This document shows, one piece after another, positions 6,715-16,100 of a DNA stretch of 27,681 nucleotides. The stretch covers positions 1 through 27,681 of the forward strand of contig CAIWHF010000216.1 in NCBI GenBank assembly GCA_903912405.1. The letters run 5' to 3'. Every line of letters begins with the position of its first letter. Within the stretch, counting starts at the first letter, position 1. The notes under the pieces are model-generated. The model did not search any database. It saw only the letters and a list, made by a program, of their open reading frames with translations, and had not been told where the DNA came from. The DNA comes from an uncultured Bacteroidota bacterium (lineage in GTDB: Bacteria; Bacteroidota; Bacteroidia; Chitinophagales; Chitinophagaceae). Position numbers and translations under genes: made by a program.

Positions 6715-9363
6715 ATGAAAAAACTACTTTTCCTATGCTCGCTTTCCATAACAAGTCAATTAGCACTTGCTCAAGATTGGCTGCAAACTAACAATGGCGC
6801 AACAAGAAGCTTAAAAGATATCCTTAACTTTCAAGAAGATATAAAAGCTAAAAACCAATCATTAAATAAGAAAGAGAAGGATGAAGAGGACGAGGTGGAA
6901 AAAGAATTTATTGAGGAAGGCAATAACTATCACTACGACAGATGGAAATGGTATTGGGAACAACATACTGACACCAACGGAAATCTAGTTGGCCCTGCTG
7001 CAAAACAAAGCGCTTGGAATAGTATGCAAGCGCAAAAAGCGAAAAGAAATCAGCTTTCAAAAACTACTTCCGGATTTGACAATTGGTCTTTTCAAGGACC
7101 TAATAACTCTGCTGCTAACGGCAAAGGAATTGGAAGAATCAATACCATCGCATTTCACCCTACGGAAGTCAATACCTTTTGGATCGGTTCTGCTGGTGGC
7201 GGACCTTGGAAAACAACCGATGGAGGTTTGTCATGGGCACCGGTATATAGCAATATAGCTACCTTAGGTGTTTCGGATATTGAATTTAACCCCTTAAATC
7301 CTTCTAGTATTTTTATATGCACTGGCGATAGAGATGCTGGCGACAATTACAGTATTGGCGTCATTAAATCTACGAATGGAGGTGTGATTTGGGATACTAC
7401 AGGATTCAAATACAATGCAAGTCAATTAAAACTAACTAATGATTTAGCTATAAATTATTTAGATACCAATAAAATGCTCTTAGCAACATCTGAAGGTATT
7501 TTTAAATCTATAGATGGTGGTGCTACATGGACACTTAAAACAACAGGACATTACAAACAAATTCAATATAATGTTGCCGACACAGCAATGGTTTTGGCCT
7601 CTGGCTACAATGACCAATCTGGCAACTTTGTGTTGGGTACCGTATTTTATAGTATGAATGGAGGTAATAACTGGCAAGCTGCAACAGGTATTACGGGAGG
7701 CAAACGTGCCGTATTTGGTCAAACTATTGCAGCGCCTAATTGCATTAAAGCAATAGTTAGTAAAACTTCTGATTACGGATTAGATGCCATTTATGCTTCA
7801 TCTGATTCTGGCAAAACTTTTAGAGTAGTTATGACCGATAGCTCATGTGCAAAAAACATTTTAGCAAATTCGGCAAATGGCAATGCGTGTAGTGGACAAG
7901 GTTGGTATGACTTATCCTTAACGGTAAGTCCACAAGACACCAATAAAATTATTGTAGGTGGTGTAAATACTTGGTATAGTATTAACGGAGGGAAAAAATG
8001 GAACCTAGCAAACCAATGGGCAGGTAGCGTTCCGGGCATTAAAACAGTACATGCCGACAAGCACTATCATATATACCATCCTCTTAATCCAACTACCTTA
8101 TTTGAATGTAATGATGGAGGGGTTTATAAATCTTCCGATGCTACACATCAAATCTGGACAGACTTAAGCAATGGATTAGGCATCACTCAATTTTATAGAA
8201 TGGCGCTAAGTCCTGTAAATAATTTTGTTATTGGAGGCGCACAAGATAACGGCTCTAAAAAAATTGCTCCAAATTTTATTGTTGGCGACTTGACTGGTGG
8301 AGATGGTATGGATTGCCAAATGCACAATAGTAAACCCAATATATTTTTTACCTCCCTTTATTATGGAGCGCTATACCGAACAACCAATAGTGGTGGGAAC
8401 TTCGCTACAATTTCTAATAATATACCTGGCAATCCAACTGGTGATTGGGTTACTCCATTTGCTTTGTGCACTATAGACAATGACATCATGGTAGCCGGTT
8501 ATCAAAAAGTTTATGCTTCGCAAGACAATGGCACGACTTGGTCTGCTATATCACCAAATATTGTTAGTGGCACTTCCTATATAAAAAAAATCGCTATCGC
8601 CGATCAGAATCCAAATTACATTTATGTAACTATTGGAACCAGTGTAGTGCGTTATACCACCGATATGGGTGCTACGCCTACAGCTGCATGGAAATATATT
8701 TATGCGCCATCAAGTGCAAGATTGAATGATGTATGTGTAGATCCAAGTGATCCTAAAATAATATATGTAGTTTCTAGTGGCTACGGTACTAATTACAGAA
8801 TGGGAAAATATAACAGCAATGATTCTACTTGGACATGGATGAATGCCGGATTACCAAACGTGCCTGCAAACAGCATCGAAGTGGATTCTAATACACATAC
8901 TTTATATTTAGGAAACGATATTGGCGTTTATTATAAAGATACCAGTATGAGTGCTTGGATGCCATTCAATACTAATTTACCTAATGTAGAAGTTACAGAT
9001 CTAGATATTAACTATGCTACCAATGAGATTTGGGCGAGCACCTATGGTAGAGGTATTTGGAAATCACCAATCGGATTTCCGACAAGCATTTCCGTTGTTC
9101 CTTTCTTAATAGATCAATTGCAAGTAGCTCCTAATCCATCGAATGGTGCATTTACTATTACTGCAAAAGACGAACTAAAAGAAAACAGTTATTATGTTTA
9201 TCTCTATGATGTAACGGGTAAAATATGTTTTAGAGAATTGATTGGTAACCAACAAGGTAATTTGCATATACAAACTAATGGTTTAGCAAAAGGCCAATAC
9301 ATAGTGGAACTAACTACATCCAATCATGTTGCTGTAAATAGAACTAAAATTATAATTTACTAA
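6715..9363 (+). CDS. Secreted BNR-repeat (sortilin-like) protein with T9SS type A sorting domain
   Basis: An 882-aa protein with a signal peptide (residues 1-20, ending LALAQ) and a charged, probably helical segment at about 35-75. A large beta-propeller region follows with many BNR/Asp-box-like motifs, for example KTTDGGLSW (about 166), KSTNGGVIW (about 218), KSIDGGATW (about 264), YSMNGGNNW (about 312), YSINGGKKW and ASQDNGTTW. Such repeats occur in sialidase-fold and VPS10/sortilin-fold proteins; the number suggests two stacked propellers. No sialidase catalytic set was identified, so I call it a binding or structural protein. The last 80 residues (APNPSNGAFTI ... YDVTGK ... LAKGQYIVEL ... 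KIIIY) are a Por secretion tail, the T9SS type A signal. It is translated directly after the small exported protein and ends at a shared bidirectional terminator. Confidence 0.92.
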   Translation: MKKLLFLCSLSITSQLALAQDWLQTNNGATRSLKDILNFQEDIKAKNQSLNKKEKDEEDEVEKEFIEEGNNYHYDRWKWYWEQHTDTNGNLVGPAAKQSAWNSMQAQKAKRNQLSKTTSGFDNWSFQGPNNSAANGKGIGRINTIAFHPTEVNTFWIGSAGGGPWKTTDGGLSWAPVYSNIATLGVSDIEFNPLNPSSIFICTGDRDAGDNYSIGVIKSTNGGVIWDTTGFKYNASQLKLTNDLAINYLDTNKMLLATSEGIFKSIDGGATWTLKTTGHYKQIQYNVADTAMVLASGYNDQSGNFVLGTVFYSMNGGNNWQAATGITGGKRAVFGQTIAAPNCIKAIVSKTSDYGLDAIYASSDSGKTFRVVMTDSSCAKNILANSANGNACSGQGWYDLSLTVSPQDTNKIIVGGVNTWYSINGGKKWNLANQWAGSVPGIKTVHADKHYHIYHPLNPTTLFECNDGGVYKSSDATHQIWTDLSNGLGITQFYRMALSPVNNFVIGGAQDNGSKKIAPNFIVGDLTGGDGMDCQMHNSKPNIFFTSLYYGALYRTTNSGGNFATISNNIPGNPTGDWVTPFALCTIDNDIMVAGYQKVYASQDNGTTWSAISPNIVSGTSYIKKIAIADQNPNYIYVTIGTSVVRYTTDMGATPTAAWKYIYAPSSARLNDVCVDPSDPKIIYVVSSGYGTNYRMGKYNSNDSTWTWMNAGLPNVPANSIEVDSNTHTLYLGNDIGVYYKDTSMSAWMPFNTNLPNVEVTDLDINYATNEIWASTYGRGIWKSPIGFPTSISVVPFLIDQLQVAPNPSNGAFTITAKDELKENSYYVYLYDVTGKICFRELIGNQQGNLHIQTNGLAKGQYIVELTTSNHVAVNRTKIIIY

Positions 9364-9376
9364 AGTATGTAACTAT

Positions 9377-9409
9377 AAAAAAAGCGAGTGCTTTAGGCAC
9401 TCGCTTTTT
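9377..9409. terminator. Bidirectional terminator between the BNR protein gene and recN
   Basis: The stem GCGAGTGC/GCACTCGC (9384-9391, 9397-9404) has a 5-nt loop, with A7 on the left and T5 on the right, so it works on both strands. It sits 13 nt after the plus-strand stop and directly after the minus-strand recN stop. Confidence 0.88.
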
Positions 9410-9410
9410 G

Positions 9411-11072
9411 TTATAAACTCAATAATTCCTTGGCCGTAAGCACAGCTGTATCGCTTGGGTTTTCTCCACCTATCATTTTGGCAATTGCTACAATGCGCTC
9501 ATCCTGGTTCAACAACTTCATTTGCGTTCGAACCGCACCTGCATTATTTTCTTCTTTATAAACATAAAAATGCGCATCTCCTTTTGCTGCAACTTGCGGC
9601 TGATGGGTAATGCAAATTAATTGATGATGCAATGCTAATTGTTTTAACAATGCACCTACTTGCTTTGCTGCTTCACCGGAAATACCCGTATCTACTTCAT
9701 CAAAAATTAAAGTAGGCAGGGCCAAGGCTGCAGCTGTTTGTGACTTTAAACACAGCATGACCCTACTCATTTCTCCACCCGAAGCGGCCTTATGCAATGG
9801 TAGAAATTGTCCACTCTTATTGGCATCTAGCAAAAACTGTACCGTATCATTTCCGTAAGTATTAAATTGATCCCTAGAATCGATTCGAACTTTAAAGCGC
9901 GCATTAGGCATGCCTACAGCGCTTAAAAGTGTATTGGTTGCTTGCTCAAAAGTTGCTATTACACCTACTCTTCCTTCATGAATTAACGAGGCCACATTAC
10001 TTACTTCTGAAGTTAAAGCAGCAAGTTCTTTTTGCAACGTCTCTATTTGAACATGTATATGCTCCGATGCACCTACAGATGTTTGCAATTGTTTTTGAAT
10101 AGCTAACAACTCATCCGTAGTAGTTACTTGATGTTTCTTTAATAATTTATATCCTAAATCTACACGCTCTTGTATTTGCTCCAAGGCTGCAGGATTTAAA
10201 CTAATACTATCTTGTAAGCTACTCAATTCAGTAGCTATATCTTTAAGTTCAATATAGACAGATTCGATACGTTCTGCAATTGGAGCAACTTTCGGATACA
10301 CGGCATGTATACCCTGTAATTGCTGAAGTACTTTTTTTAGTTCTAAATTTAATGCTTGATCACTTTCCAACAATGCATGTTGCGCATATTGCAAAGCTTG
10401 TTGTATTCGCTCAACATTTGAAAGCTCTTTCAATTGATTTGCCAATTCCTCAATTTCCATCGATGTAAAATTAGCCTCCACTAGCTCATTTAGTAAAAAA
10501 GAATTATAAGCAAATTCTTTATCCCAATTAGCTTGTTGCATTTGCAATTGCTGCAATTGTTGCTGTGTTTTTTTGTAAACACTAAATAGTTTTTGATAAG
10601 ATTGCAGCAAGGTGGCATGCTGTGCTAAGGCATCTATTATATCAATTTGAAACGTATCTTGTTCTAATGCCAAATGACCAAATTGTTGTTGCAAATCCAC
10701 CAAAAAAGGAGTCAACTCATTTAATACTTGCAAGGTCACTGGAGTATCATTAATGAAGGCACGCGATTTACCTGATACTGCTATTTCTCTTCGAATAATA
10801 CAAATAGGCTCTACCTCTAAATCATGTGCTTGCAATTGCAATGTAAACGCTTCATTTTTTGCGACATCAAAATAGCCTTCTACTACGCATTTTTCTTCTT
10901 TGTTAATCAACACCGAAGTGTCTGCTCTATCACCTAATATTAAAGACAACGCGCCCAATACAATACTCTTTCCAGCACCCGTTTCTCCGGTGATGGTATT
11001 TAAATGAGCATCTGGCAGTAATGTCAAATGATCTATAATAGCATAATTATGAATACGTAATTTCTGAAGCAT
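9411..11072 (-). CDS. recN: DNA repair protein RecN
   Basis: A 553-aa SMC-like ATPase that acts in recombinational repair of double-strand breaks, in the cytoplasm. The N-terminal half-ATPase has the family start MLQKLRIHNYAIID and Walker A GETGAGKS (residues 29-36), then SLILGDRAD. The central part is a long Gln/Leu-rich coiled coil (about 150-370). The C-terminal half has the ABC signature AASGGEMSRVML, Walker B LIFDEVDTGISG and the switch histidine in ICITHQPQVAA. The length is normal for RecN (about 550). It is divergent from the rRNA methyltransferase. The start is the ATG at 11072, preceded by a good -33/-7 promoter with a leader of only about 14 nt. I did not identify a LexA-type operator. 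Confidence 0.97.
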   Translation of the reverse strand: MLQKLRIHNYAIIDHLTLLPDAHLNTITGETGAGKSIVLGALSLILGDRADTSVLINKEEKCVVEGYFDVAKNEAFTLQLQAHDLEVEPICIIRREIAVSGKSRAFINDTPVTLQVLNELTPFLVDLQQQFGHLALEQDTFQIDIIDALAQHATLLQSYQKLFSVYKKTQQQLQQLQMQQANWDKEFAYNSFLLNELVEANFTSMEIEELANQLKELSNVERIQQALQYAQHALLESDQALNLELKKVLQQLQGIHAVYPKVAPIAERIESVYIELKDIATELSSLQDSISLNPAALEQIQERVDLGYKLLKKHQVTTTDELLAIQKQLQTSVGASEHIHVQIETLQKELAALTSEVSNVASLIHEGRVGVIATFEQATNTLLSAVGMPNARFKVRIDSRDQFNTYGNDTVQFLLDANKSGQFLPLHKAASGGEMSRVMLCLKSQTAAALALPTLIFDEVDTGISGEAAKQVGALLKQLALHHQLICITHQPQVAAKGDAHFYVYKEENNAGAVRTQMKLLNQDERIVAIAKMIGGENPSDTAVLTAKELLSL

Positions 11073-11090
11073 AGTAAGATAGAGTCGCTA

Positions 11091-11122
11091 CAAAAATACA
11101 TAAGAATTCAACAATCTTCAAT
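11091..11122 (-). promoter_or_regulatory. Promoter of recN
   Basis: On the minus strand an ATTG (11119-11122) is followed after 20 nt by TATTTTTG (11091-11098), matching the Bacteroidota TTG...TAnnTTTG pattern. The -7 box ends 18 nt before the recN ATG. An inverted repeat AATTCAA/TTGAATT (11105-11111 and 11133-11139) overlaps the spacer, possibly by chance. Confidence 0.6.
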
Positions 11123-11144
11123 CGAAAACTTATTGAATTATGCC

Positions 11145-11152
11145 TACTTTTG
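11145..11152 (+). promoter_or_regulatory. -7 element implying a leaderless or near-leaderless mRNA for the rRNA methyltransferase
   Basis: TACTTTTG matches TAnnTTTG exactly and ends only 3 nt before the ATG at 11156. With the usual distance from box to start site, transcription would begin at or next to the A of the ATG. No clear TTTG lies at -33. Confidence 0.5.
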
Positions 11153-11155
11153 CAC

Positions 11156-12328
11156 ATGGCAAAATTTTATTTAAGAAAAAAAATTGGAGACCGCGTTGTA
11201 AATGGCCATCCTTGGGTATTTGCAAATGAATTGGGCGACAGCGAAGGTGACTATAAAGCAGGTGATATCGTAGATGTACATAGTAGTAATGGCACCTATA
11301 TTGGCAGTGGCTACATTAACCCATCTTCTTTAATTCGAATAAGAATTCTCACTCGCAATAAACTAGAACCAATAAACGAGGCATTCTTCTACAACAAATT
11401 ATTAGCCGCCTGGGAATACCGAAAGCAACTAGGTTATGTAGAAAATTGTCGATTAATTTTTGGAGAAGCGGATGGCATGCCTGCTTTAATCATTGATAAA
11501 TTCAATGATTATTTCGTTATTCAATCAATGGCCTTGGGCATCGATCTTTGGAAACAAGCAATAGTAGATGCATTGCAAAAAATCTTTAACCCTAAGGGTA
11601 TTTATGAACGCAACGATGTGCCTGTGAGAGAATTAGAAGGCATGCAGCAAATAAAAGGATTTTTATCTGAACCTTTTGATACGAATATTATCATTAATGA
11701 AAACGGTTTACAGTTTCATGTAGATATCGCTAATGGTCAAAAAACAGGTTATTTCCTCGATCAGCAAGATAATCGAAGAGCCATTCAGCATATTGTAAAA
11801 GGAGCAAATGTATTAGAAGCCTTTTGCTACACAGGTACTTTTTCTGTTCATGCGGCTCATTATGGTGCTAAAAAAGTTTTAGGTTTAGACATTTCTGAAC
11901 AAGCCGTAGAAAAAGCTAAAGCCAATGCACGCTTAAATGGCTATCAAGATATATGTGATTTTAAAGCCGCGAATGCCTTTGATTATTTGAAACAAATTAG
12001 TAAAGAGCAGCAACAATTTGATGTGGTTATTTTAGATCCACCTGCTTTTACAAAAAGCAGAGAGCATATTCAAAAAGCAGTTACAGGCTATAAAGAAATA
12101 AACTTAAGAGGTATGAAACTCGTAAAACCGGGTGGCTTTCTTGTAAGTGCTTCTTGTACTAATCTTGTACCTCCAGATTTATTTTTAAAAACAATAGAAA
12201 TGGCAGCAAAAGATGCTAAACGAAAATTGCGACAAGTAACTTGGCAAACACAAGCTGCCGACCACCCTATTGTTTGGCATATACCAAACACCCAATATTT
12301 AAAATTCTTGATCGTTCAAGTTATGTAA
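11156..12328 (+). CDS. RlmI-like class I SAM-dependent 23S rRNA (cytosine-5) methyltransferase
   Basis: A 390-aa protein. An N-terminal PUA-like RNA-binding domain comes first (residues about 2-75; GHPWVFANEL, then IGSGYINPSSLIRIRIL). A linker strand region with IKGF...NGLQF...NGQKTGYFLDQQDNR follows, and then a Rossmann methyltransferase. SAM motif I is VLEAFCYTGTFSVHAA (about 219), the acidic loop is GLDISEQAVEKA, the catalytic motif IV is ILDPPAFTKS (about 294), and motif VI SASCTN (about 333) carries the likely nucleophilic cysteine. E. coli RlmI methylates C1962 of 23S rRNA; the same reaction is inferred here. The ATG at 11156 is preferred over an upstream TTG at 11150 because the latter lies inside the promoter box. 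A palindromic terminator follows within 2 nt of the stop. Confidence 0.92.
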   Translation: MAKFYLRKKIGDRVVNGHPWVFANELGDSEGDYKAGDIVDVHSSNGTYIGSGYINPSSLIRIRILTRNKLEPINEAFFYNKLLAAWEYRKQLGYVENCRLIFGEADGMPALIIDKFNDYFVIQSMALGIDLWKQAIVDALQKIFNPKGIYERNDVPVRELEGMQQIKGFLSEPFDTNIIINENGLQFHVDIANGQKTGYFLDQQDNRRAIQHIVKGANVLEAFCYTGTFSVHAAHYGAKKVLGLDISEQAVEKAKANARLNGYQDICDFKAANAFDYLKQISKEQQQFDVVILDPPAFTKSREHIQKAVTGYKEINLRGMKLVKPGGFLVSASCTNLVPPDLFLKTIEMAAKDAKRKLRQVTWQTQAADHPIVWHIPNTQYLKFLIVQVM

Positions 12329-12329
12329 T

Positions 12330-12359
12330 AAAAAAGACCTGCAATTGCAGGTCTTTTTT
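12330..12359. terminator. Bidirectional terminator, 30-bp perfect palindrome
   Basis: A6, then GACCTGC-AATT-GCAGGTC, then T6; every base pairs with its mirror. It lies immediately after the methyltransferase stop and 22 nt past the stop of the convergent 12382-12918 gene, so it serves both. Confidence 0.88.
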
Positions 12360-12381
12360 ATTAATTTCTTAAAATCAAGCA

Positions 12382-12918
12382 TTATAATTGGTTGTAGATG
12401 AAAACATCTGCAGCTCTTTGAATACCATAAAATTGGAATGTTTTACGACCATATCCTTTTTTGAAATAAGCGTCTGTTTTGCCTTCTTCAGGGATAGTAA
12501 CCCAATCATGATCGCCTCTTAACCAACGATAAACAGGAATATAGTTGTTACCTCTTTTTAAAGATGCATAGAATTGTACGTGTTTTCCTTCGTAACCCAT
12601 TTTCATCATAGCATTATCGCTAAATTCATCTTCAATGACACTTACATGATCTTTCGTATGAGGGTTATACCAACCATATACGGCAACACGACCTTCACCT
12701 GGATTTCTGTATGCTGTGAAAATAGGCTCTTTATCTGTCCATTTCCAATGCAACATTTGTCCTTCTTGGTACTCGCCTTCGGCAACTGTTACATATTCTT
12801 TATCATCTGTATTATACCAACGATAAACCTTTACAAGTTCATCACTTTGTGCTTGAGCAGTAGTTGTTTTTAATAAAGAAACTAATGCGATGGTCAGTAA
12901 GCTGAATGTTTTTTTCAT
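12382..12918 (-). CDS. Small secreted protein with three DUF5648-like repeats
   Basis: A 178-aa protein with a signal peptide (residues 1-24, ending AQAQ). The mature part is three copies of a roughly 40-residue unit at about 29-70, 78-118 and 127-166. Each begins with a V-Y-x-W-Y/L motif (VYRWYN, VYGWYN, VYRWLR), has an acidic D-x-x-x-V-T/S-V/I strand (EYVTVAEGE, DHVSVIEDE, DWVTIPEEG) and ends in an F-Q/T-F/A-Y strand (FTAY, VQFYAS, FQFYG). A threefold repeat of this size is the layout of a beta-trefoil, and the motif resembles DUF5648, found in secreted and cell-wall proteins. Function is unknown; carbohydrate or surface binding would be a guess. It is monocistronic, convergent with the methyltransferase and divergent from secA. 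Confidence 0.8.
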   Translation of the reverse strand: MKKTFSLLTIALVSLLKTTTAQAQSDELVKVYRWYNTDDKEYVTVAEGEYQEGQMLHWKWTDKEPIFTAYRNPGEGRVAVYGWYNPHTKDHVSVIEDEFSDNAMMKMGYEGKHVQFYASLKRGNNYIPVYRWLRGDHDWVTIPEEGKTDAYFKKGYGRKTFQFYGIQRAADVFIYNQL

Positions 12919-13027
12919 AATCAGTTATTAATATTTTCAAAATCTCCAACAAAATACATAAAAAAAACATTTAAAAACAACTGATTTACTACTTTTTTTA
13001 TAAATCTTTAAAAAATTGCCAATTCGG

Positions 13028-13059
13028 TTTGTTCAAATGCTGCATTTGGCATAGTTTTG
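13028..13059 (+). promoter_or_regulatory. Consensus promoter of secA with a palindrome in the spacer
   Basis: TTTG (13028-13031), 20 nt, then TAGTTTTG (13052-13059): a full match to the Bacteroidota -33/-7 consensus. Initiation near 13066 would give a leader of about 110 nt. The spacer contains a perfect 15-bp palindrome CAAATGC-T-GCATTTG (13034-13048), a candidate operator. Confidence 0.7.
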
Positions 13060-13174
13060 GAGCCCTTTTCAGACGAGTTGACATATTTTAGGCGAATGCA
13101 CGAAATTTGATACCTCTATAGTGTGAAAACGAATAATTTATAATTCAACCTAAACCTTAATAAACTTATTTTAA

Positions 13175-16100
13175 ATGATTGGCTTTATATCTAAACTTTT
13201 TGGCGGCAACAAATCTGATAAAGACGTAAAAATACTATTACCCATCGTTAGCGAAATCAATGCTCATTACGAAAGCTATAAGCAACTTAGCAATGATGCA
13301 TTAAGAAACAAAACAGCTGAATTTAAAAGCCGTATTCAAAATCACATCAGTGCAACAAATACTGAAATCAGTGTGAAAAAGGAGACAAGCTTAACTATCG
13401 CAAGTACAGATATGCATGCCTTAGAAACTATATTTACAGAGATAGACGCCTTAATTAAAAATAGAGACGAGCAAATCGAAGAAATACTAAACCAAATACT
13501 CCCTGAGGCATTTGCAGTAATAAAAGAAACAGCGCGTCGATTTAAAGAAAATACCACAATTGAAGCTACAGCAACCAATTTAGATAGAGATTTATCAATT
13601 AATCGTGAGTATATCAGCATTGAAGGCGACAAAGCGTATTATAATAATTCATGGAAAGCTGCCGGCAGCCAAGTTACTTGGAACATGTTGCACTATGATG
13701 TACAGTTAATCGGGGGTATCATTTTACATCAAGGAAAAATTGCCGAGATGGCTACGGGTGAAGGTAAAACATTGGTTTCTACACTCCCTTCTTACCTTAA
13801 TGCCTTAGCAGGCGAAGGGGTGCACTTGGTTACCGTAAATAATTACTTAGCTATCCGTGACCAAGAATGGAACGGTCCAATATTCGAATGGTTGGGATTG
13901 AAAGTAGATTGCATCGACAAACATCAACCTAATACCGAAGCTAGAAGAAATGCCTATTTGGCAGACATTACCTACGGAACCAATAATGAATTTGGCTTTG
14001 ATTACTTAAGAGACAATATGGTGCACAGCCCAGAAGAAATGGTGCAACGTAAACATCATTTTGCCATGGTAGATGAAGTAGATAGCGTATTAATTGACGA
14101 TGCTCGTACGCCATTAATCATCTCAGGTCCTGTACCTAAAGGTGATCAACAACAATTCCATTTATTAAAACCTCGTATTGAATTTTTAATAGCTGAACAA
14201 AGAAAAATTGTAAATGCAAGCTTAACTGACGCTAAAAAATTAATTGGCGAAGGAAAAGCAGATAAAGAAACAGGAGGTTTAGCCCTCTTTAGAGCATATC
14301 GCGGTCTACCAAAAAATAGCGCGTTAATAAAATTTTTAAGTGAAGATGGAAACAAACAAATTCTTCAGAAGATAGAAAACTATTACTTAGGCGAGCAGCA
14401 ACGCAACATGCCTATAGTAGATAGTGAACTTTATTTTACCATCGATGAAAAAAACAACAGTGTAGATCTTACTCAAAAAGGATTGGCTCTAATTACCAGC
14501 AATGGTGAAGACACCAACTTCTTTGTTTTGCCGGATATCGCAACCATGCTCACCGCCATTGAAGAAACTGCTACAACCCCTGAAGAAAAAACACAGCAAA
14601 AAGAAGCCTTACTTCAAGATTATGCTACCAAAGCAGATCGTATCCATTCGCTTCAACAATTATTAAAAGCATATACGCTTTTTGATAAAGATGTTGAATA
14701 TGTAGTGATGGATGGGAAAGTAAAAATTGTAGACGAACAAACCGGCCGTATTCTCGATGGTCGTAGATACAGTGATGGATTACATCAGGCAATTGAAACC
14801 AAAGAAAATGTGACGGTAGAAGCGGCTACGCAAACATTTGCTACCGTTACTTTACAGAACTTTTTTAGAATGTACCACAAACTATGTGGTATGACCGGAA
14901 CGGCAGAAACAGAAGCAGGAGAATTCTGGGAGATTTATAAATTAGATGTTGTATCCATACCTACGAATATTCCAATTTCTAGAAAAGATCAACAAGATTT
15001 AGTTTACAAAACTAAACGCGAAAAATACAAAGCCGTTATTGATGAAATAGAGCAATTGCGAGAAAAAGGAAGACCTGTATTAGTGGGTACCACCTCAGTA
15101 GAAGTATCTGAATTACTGAGTAGAATGTTGCAACAAAAGAAAATCCCACACAATGTTTTGAATGCAAAACAACACGAACGGGAGGCACAAATTGTTGCTG
15201 AGGCGGGTTTAACAGGAGCCGTTACCATTGCTACTAATATGGCTGGGCGTGGTACCGATATTAAATTAGGTGCAGGCGTAAAAGAAGCTGGTGGATTGGC
15301 AATAATCGGTACGGAGCGCCATGAAAGTCGTAGGGTCGATCGTCAGTTACGTGGTCGTGCTGGCCGTCAAGGTGATCCTGGTTCATCTCAATTCTTTGTT
15401 TCTTTAGAAGATGATTTAATGCGTTTATTTGGTTCTGAGCGTATTGCATCTTTAATGGACCGCATGGGCCATAAAGAAGGAGAAGTATTACAACATAGCA
15501 TGATAACTAATTCTATTGAGCGTGCACAGAAAAAAGTAGAAGAAAACAACTTTGGTATTCGTAAAAACTTATTAGAGTATGACGATGTGATGAATACACA
15601 ACGTAATGCTATTTACAAAAGAAGAAACCATGCTTTATTAGGCGAGCGCTTATCTATTGACATTGATAATGCTATGTATGATGTTTGTGCCGACTTTGCT
15701 AATCAATTTGATAACCAAAGAGATGAACAGGCATTTAAATTAGAGGTAATTAAGCACTTAGCGATAGAACCTTCTTTAGAAAGCATTAATTTTGCTAAAG
15801 CTGATACACAACAAATTGCGGAGCATTTATATCAACAAGTTGCTGCCTTTTATGAGCATAAATGGAACAGTATTCAACAGCAAATGTTGCCTTCCTTAAA
15901 ACAAATCTATAACGATAATCATCAAGCACCAGGCAATATCGTAGTGCCTTTCACAGATGGTATTCGTGGATTACAAATTTACTTGCCGTTACAAGAAAGC
16001 ATTGAACAAGAAGGAAAGACTGTTTCTAAAACCTTAGAGAAAAATATCACTTTAGCTCTCATTGACGACGCATGGAAGGATCATTTAAGAGGCATGGATG

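Noticed and set aside
7155..8060. Minus-strand ORFs within the BNR protein gene
   Set aside because: They mirror the repeated BNR-coding DNA; no start context or homology.
11105..11139. AATTCAA/TTGAATT inverted repeat in the recN/methyltransferase intergenic region as an SOS operator
   Set aside because: The arms are 21 nt apart and short, which is likely by chance in AT-rich DNA; it is mentioned only as a note on the recN promoter.
11150..11155. TTG start giving two extra residues on the RlmI-like protein
   Set aside because: The TTG lies within the -7 promoter box and the ATG at 11156 starts the conserved N-terminus.
15261..15449. Minus-strand ORFs inside secA and other long genes
   Set aside because: Short, no recognisable motifs, and fully covered by strongly conserved genes on the other strand.
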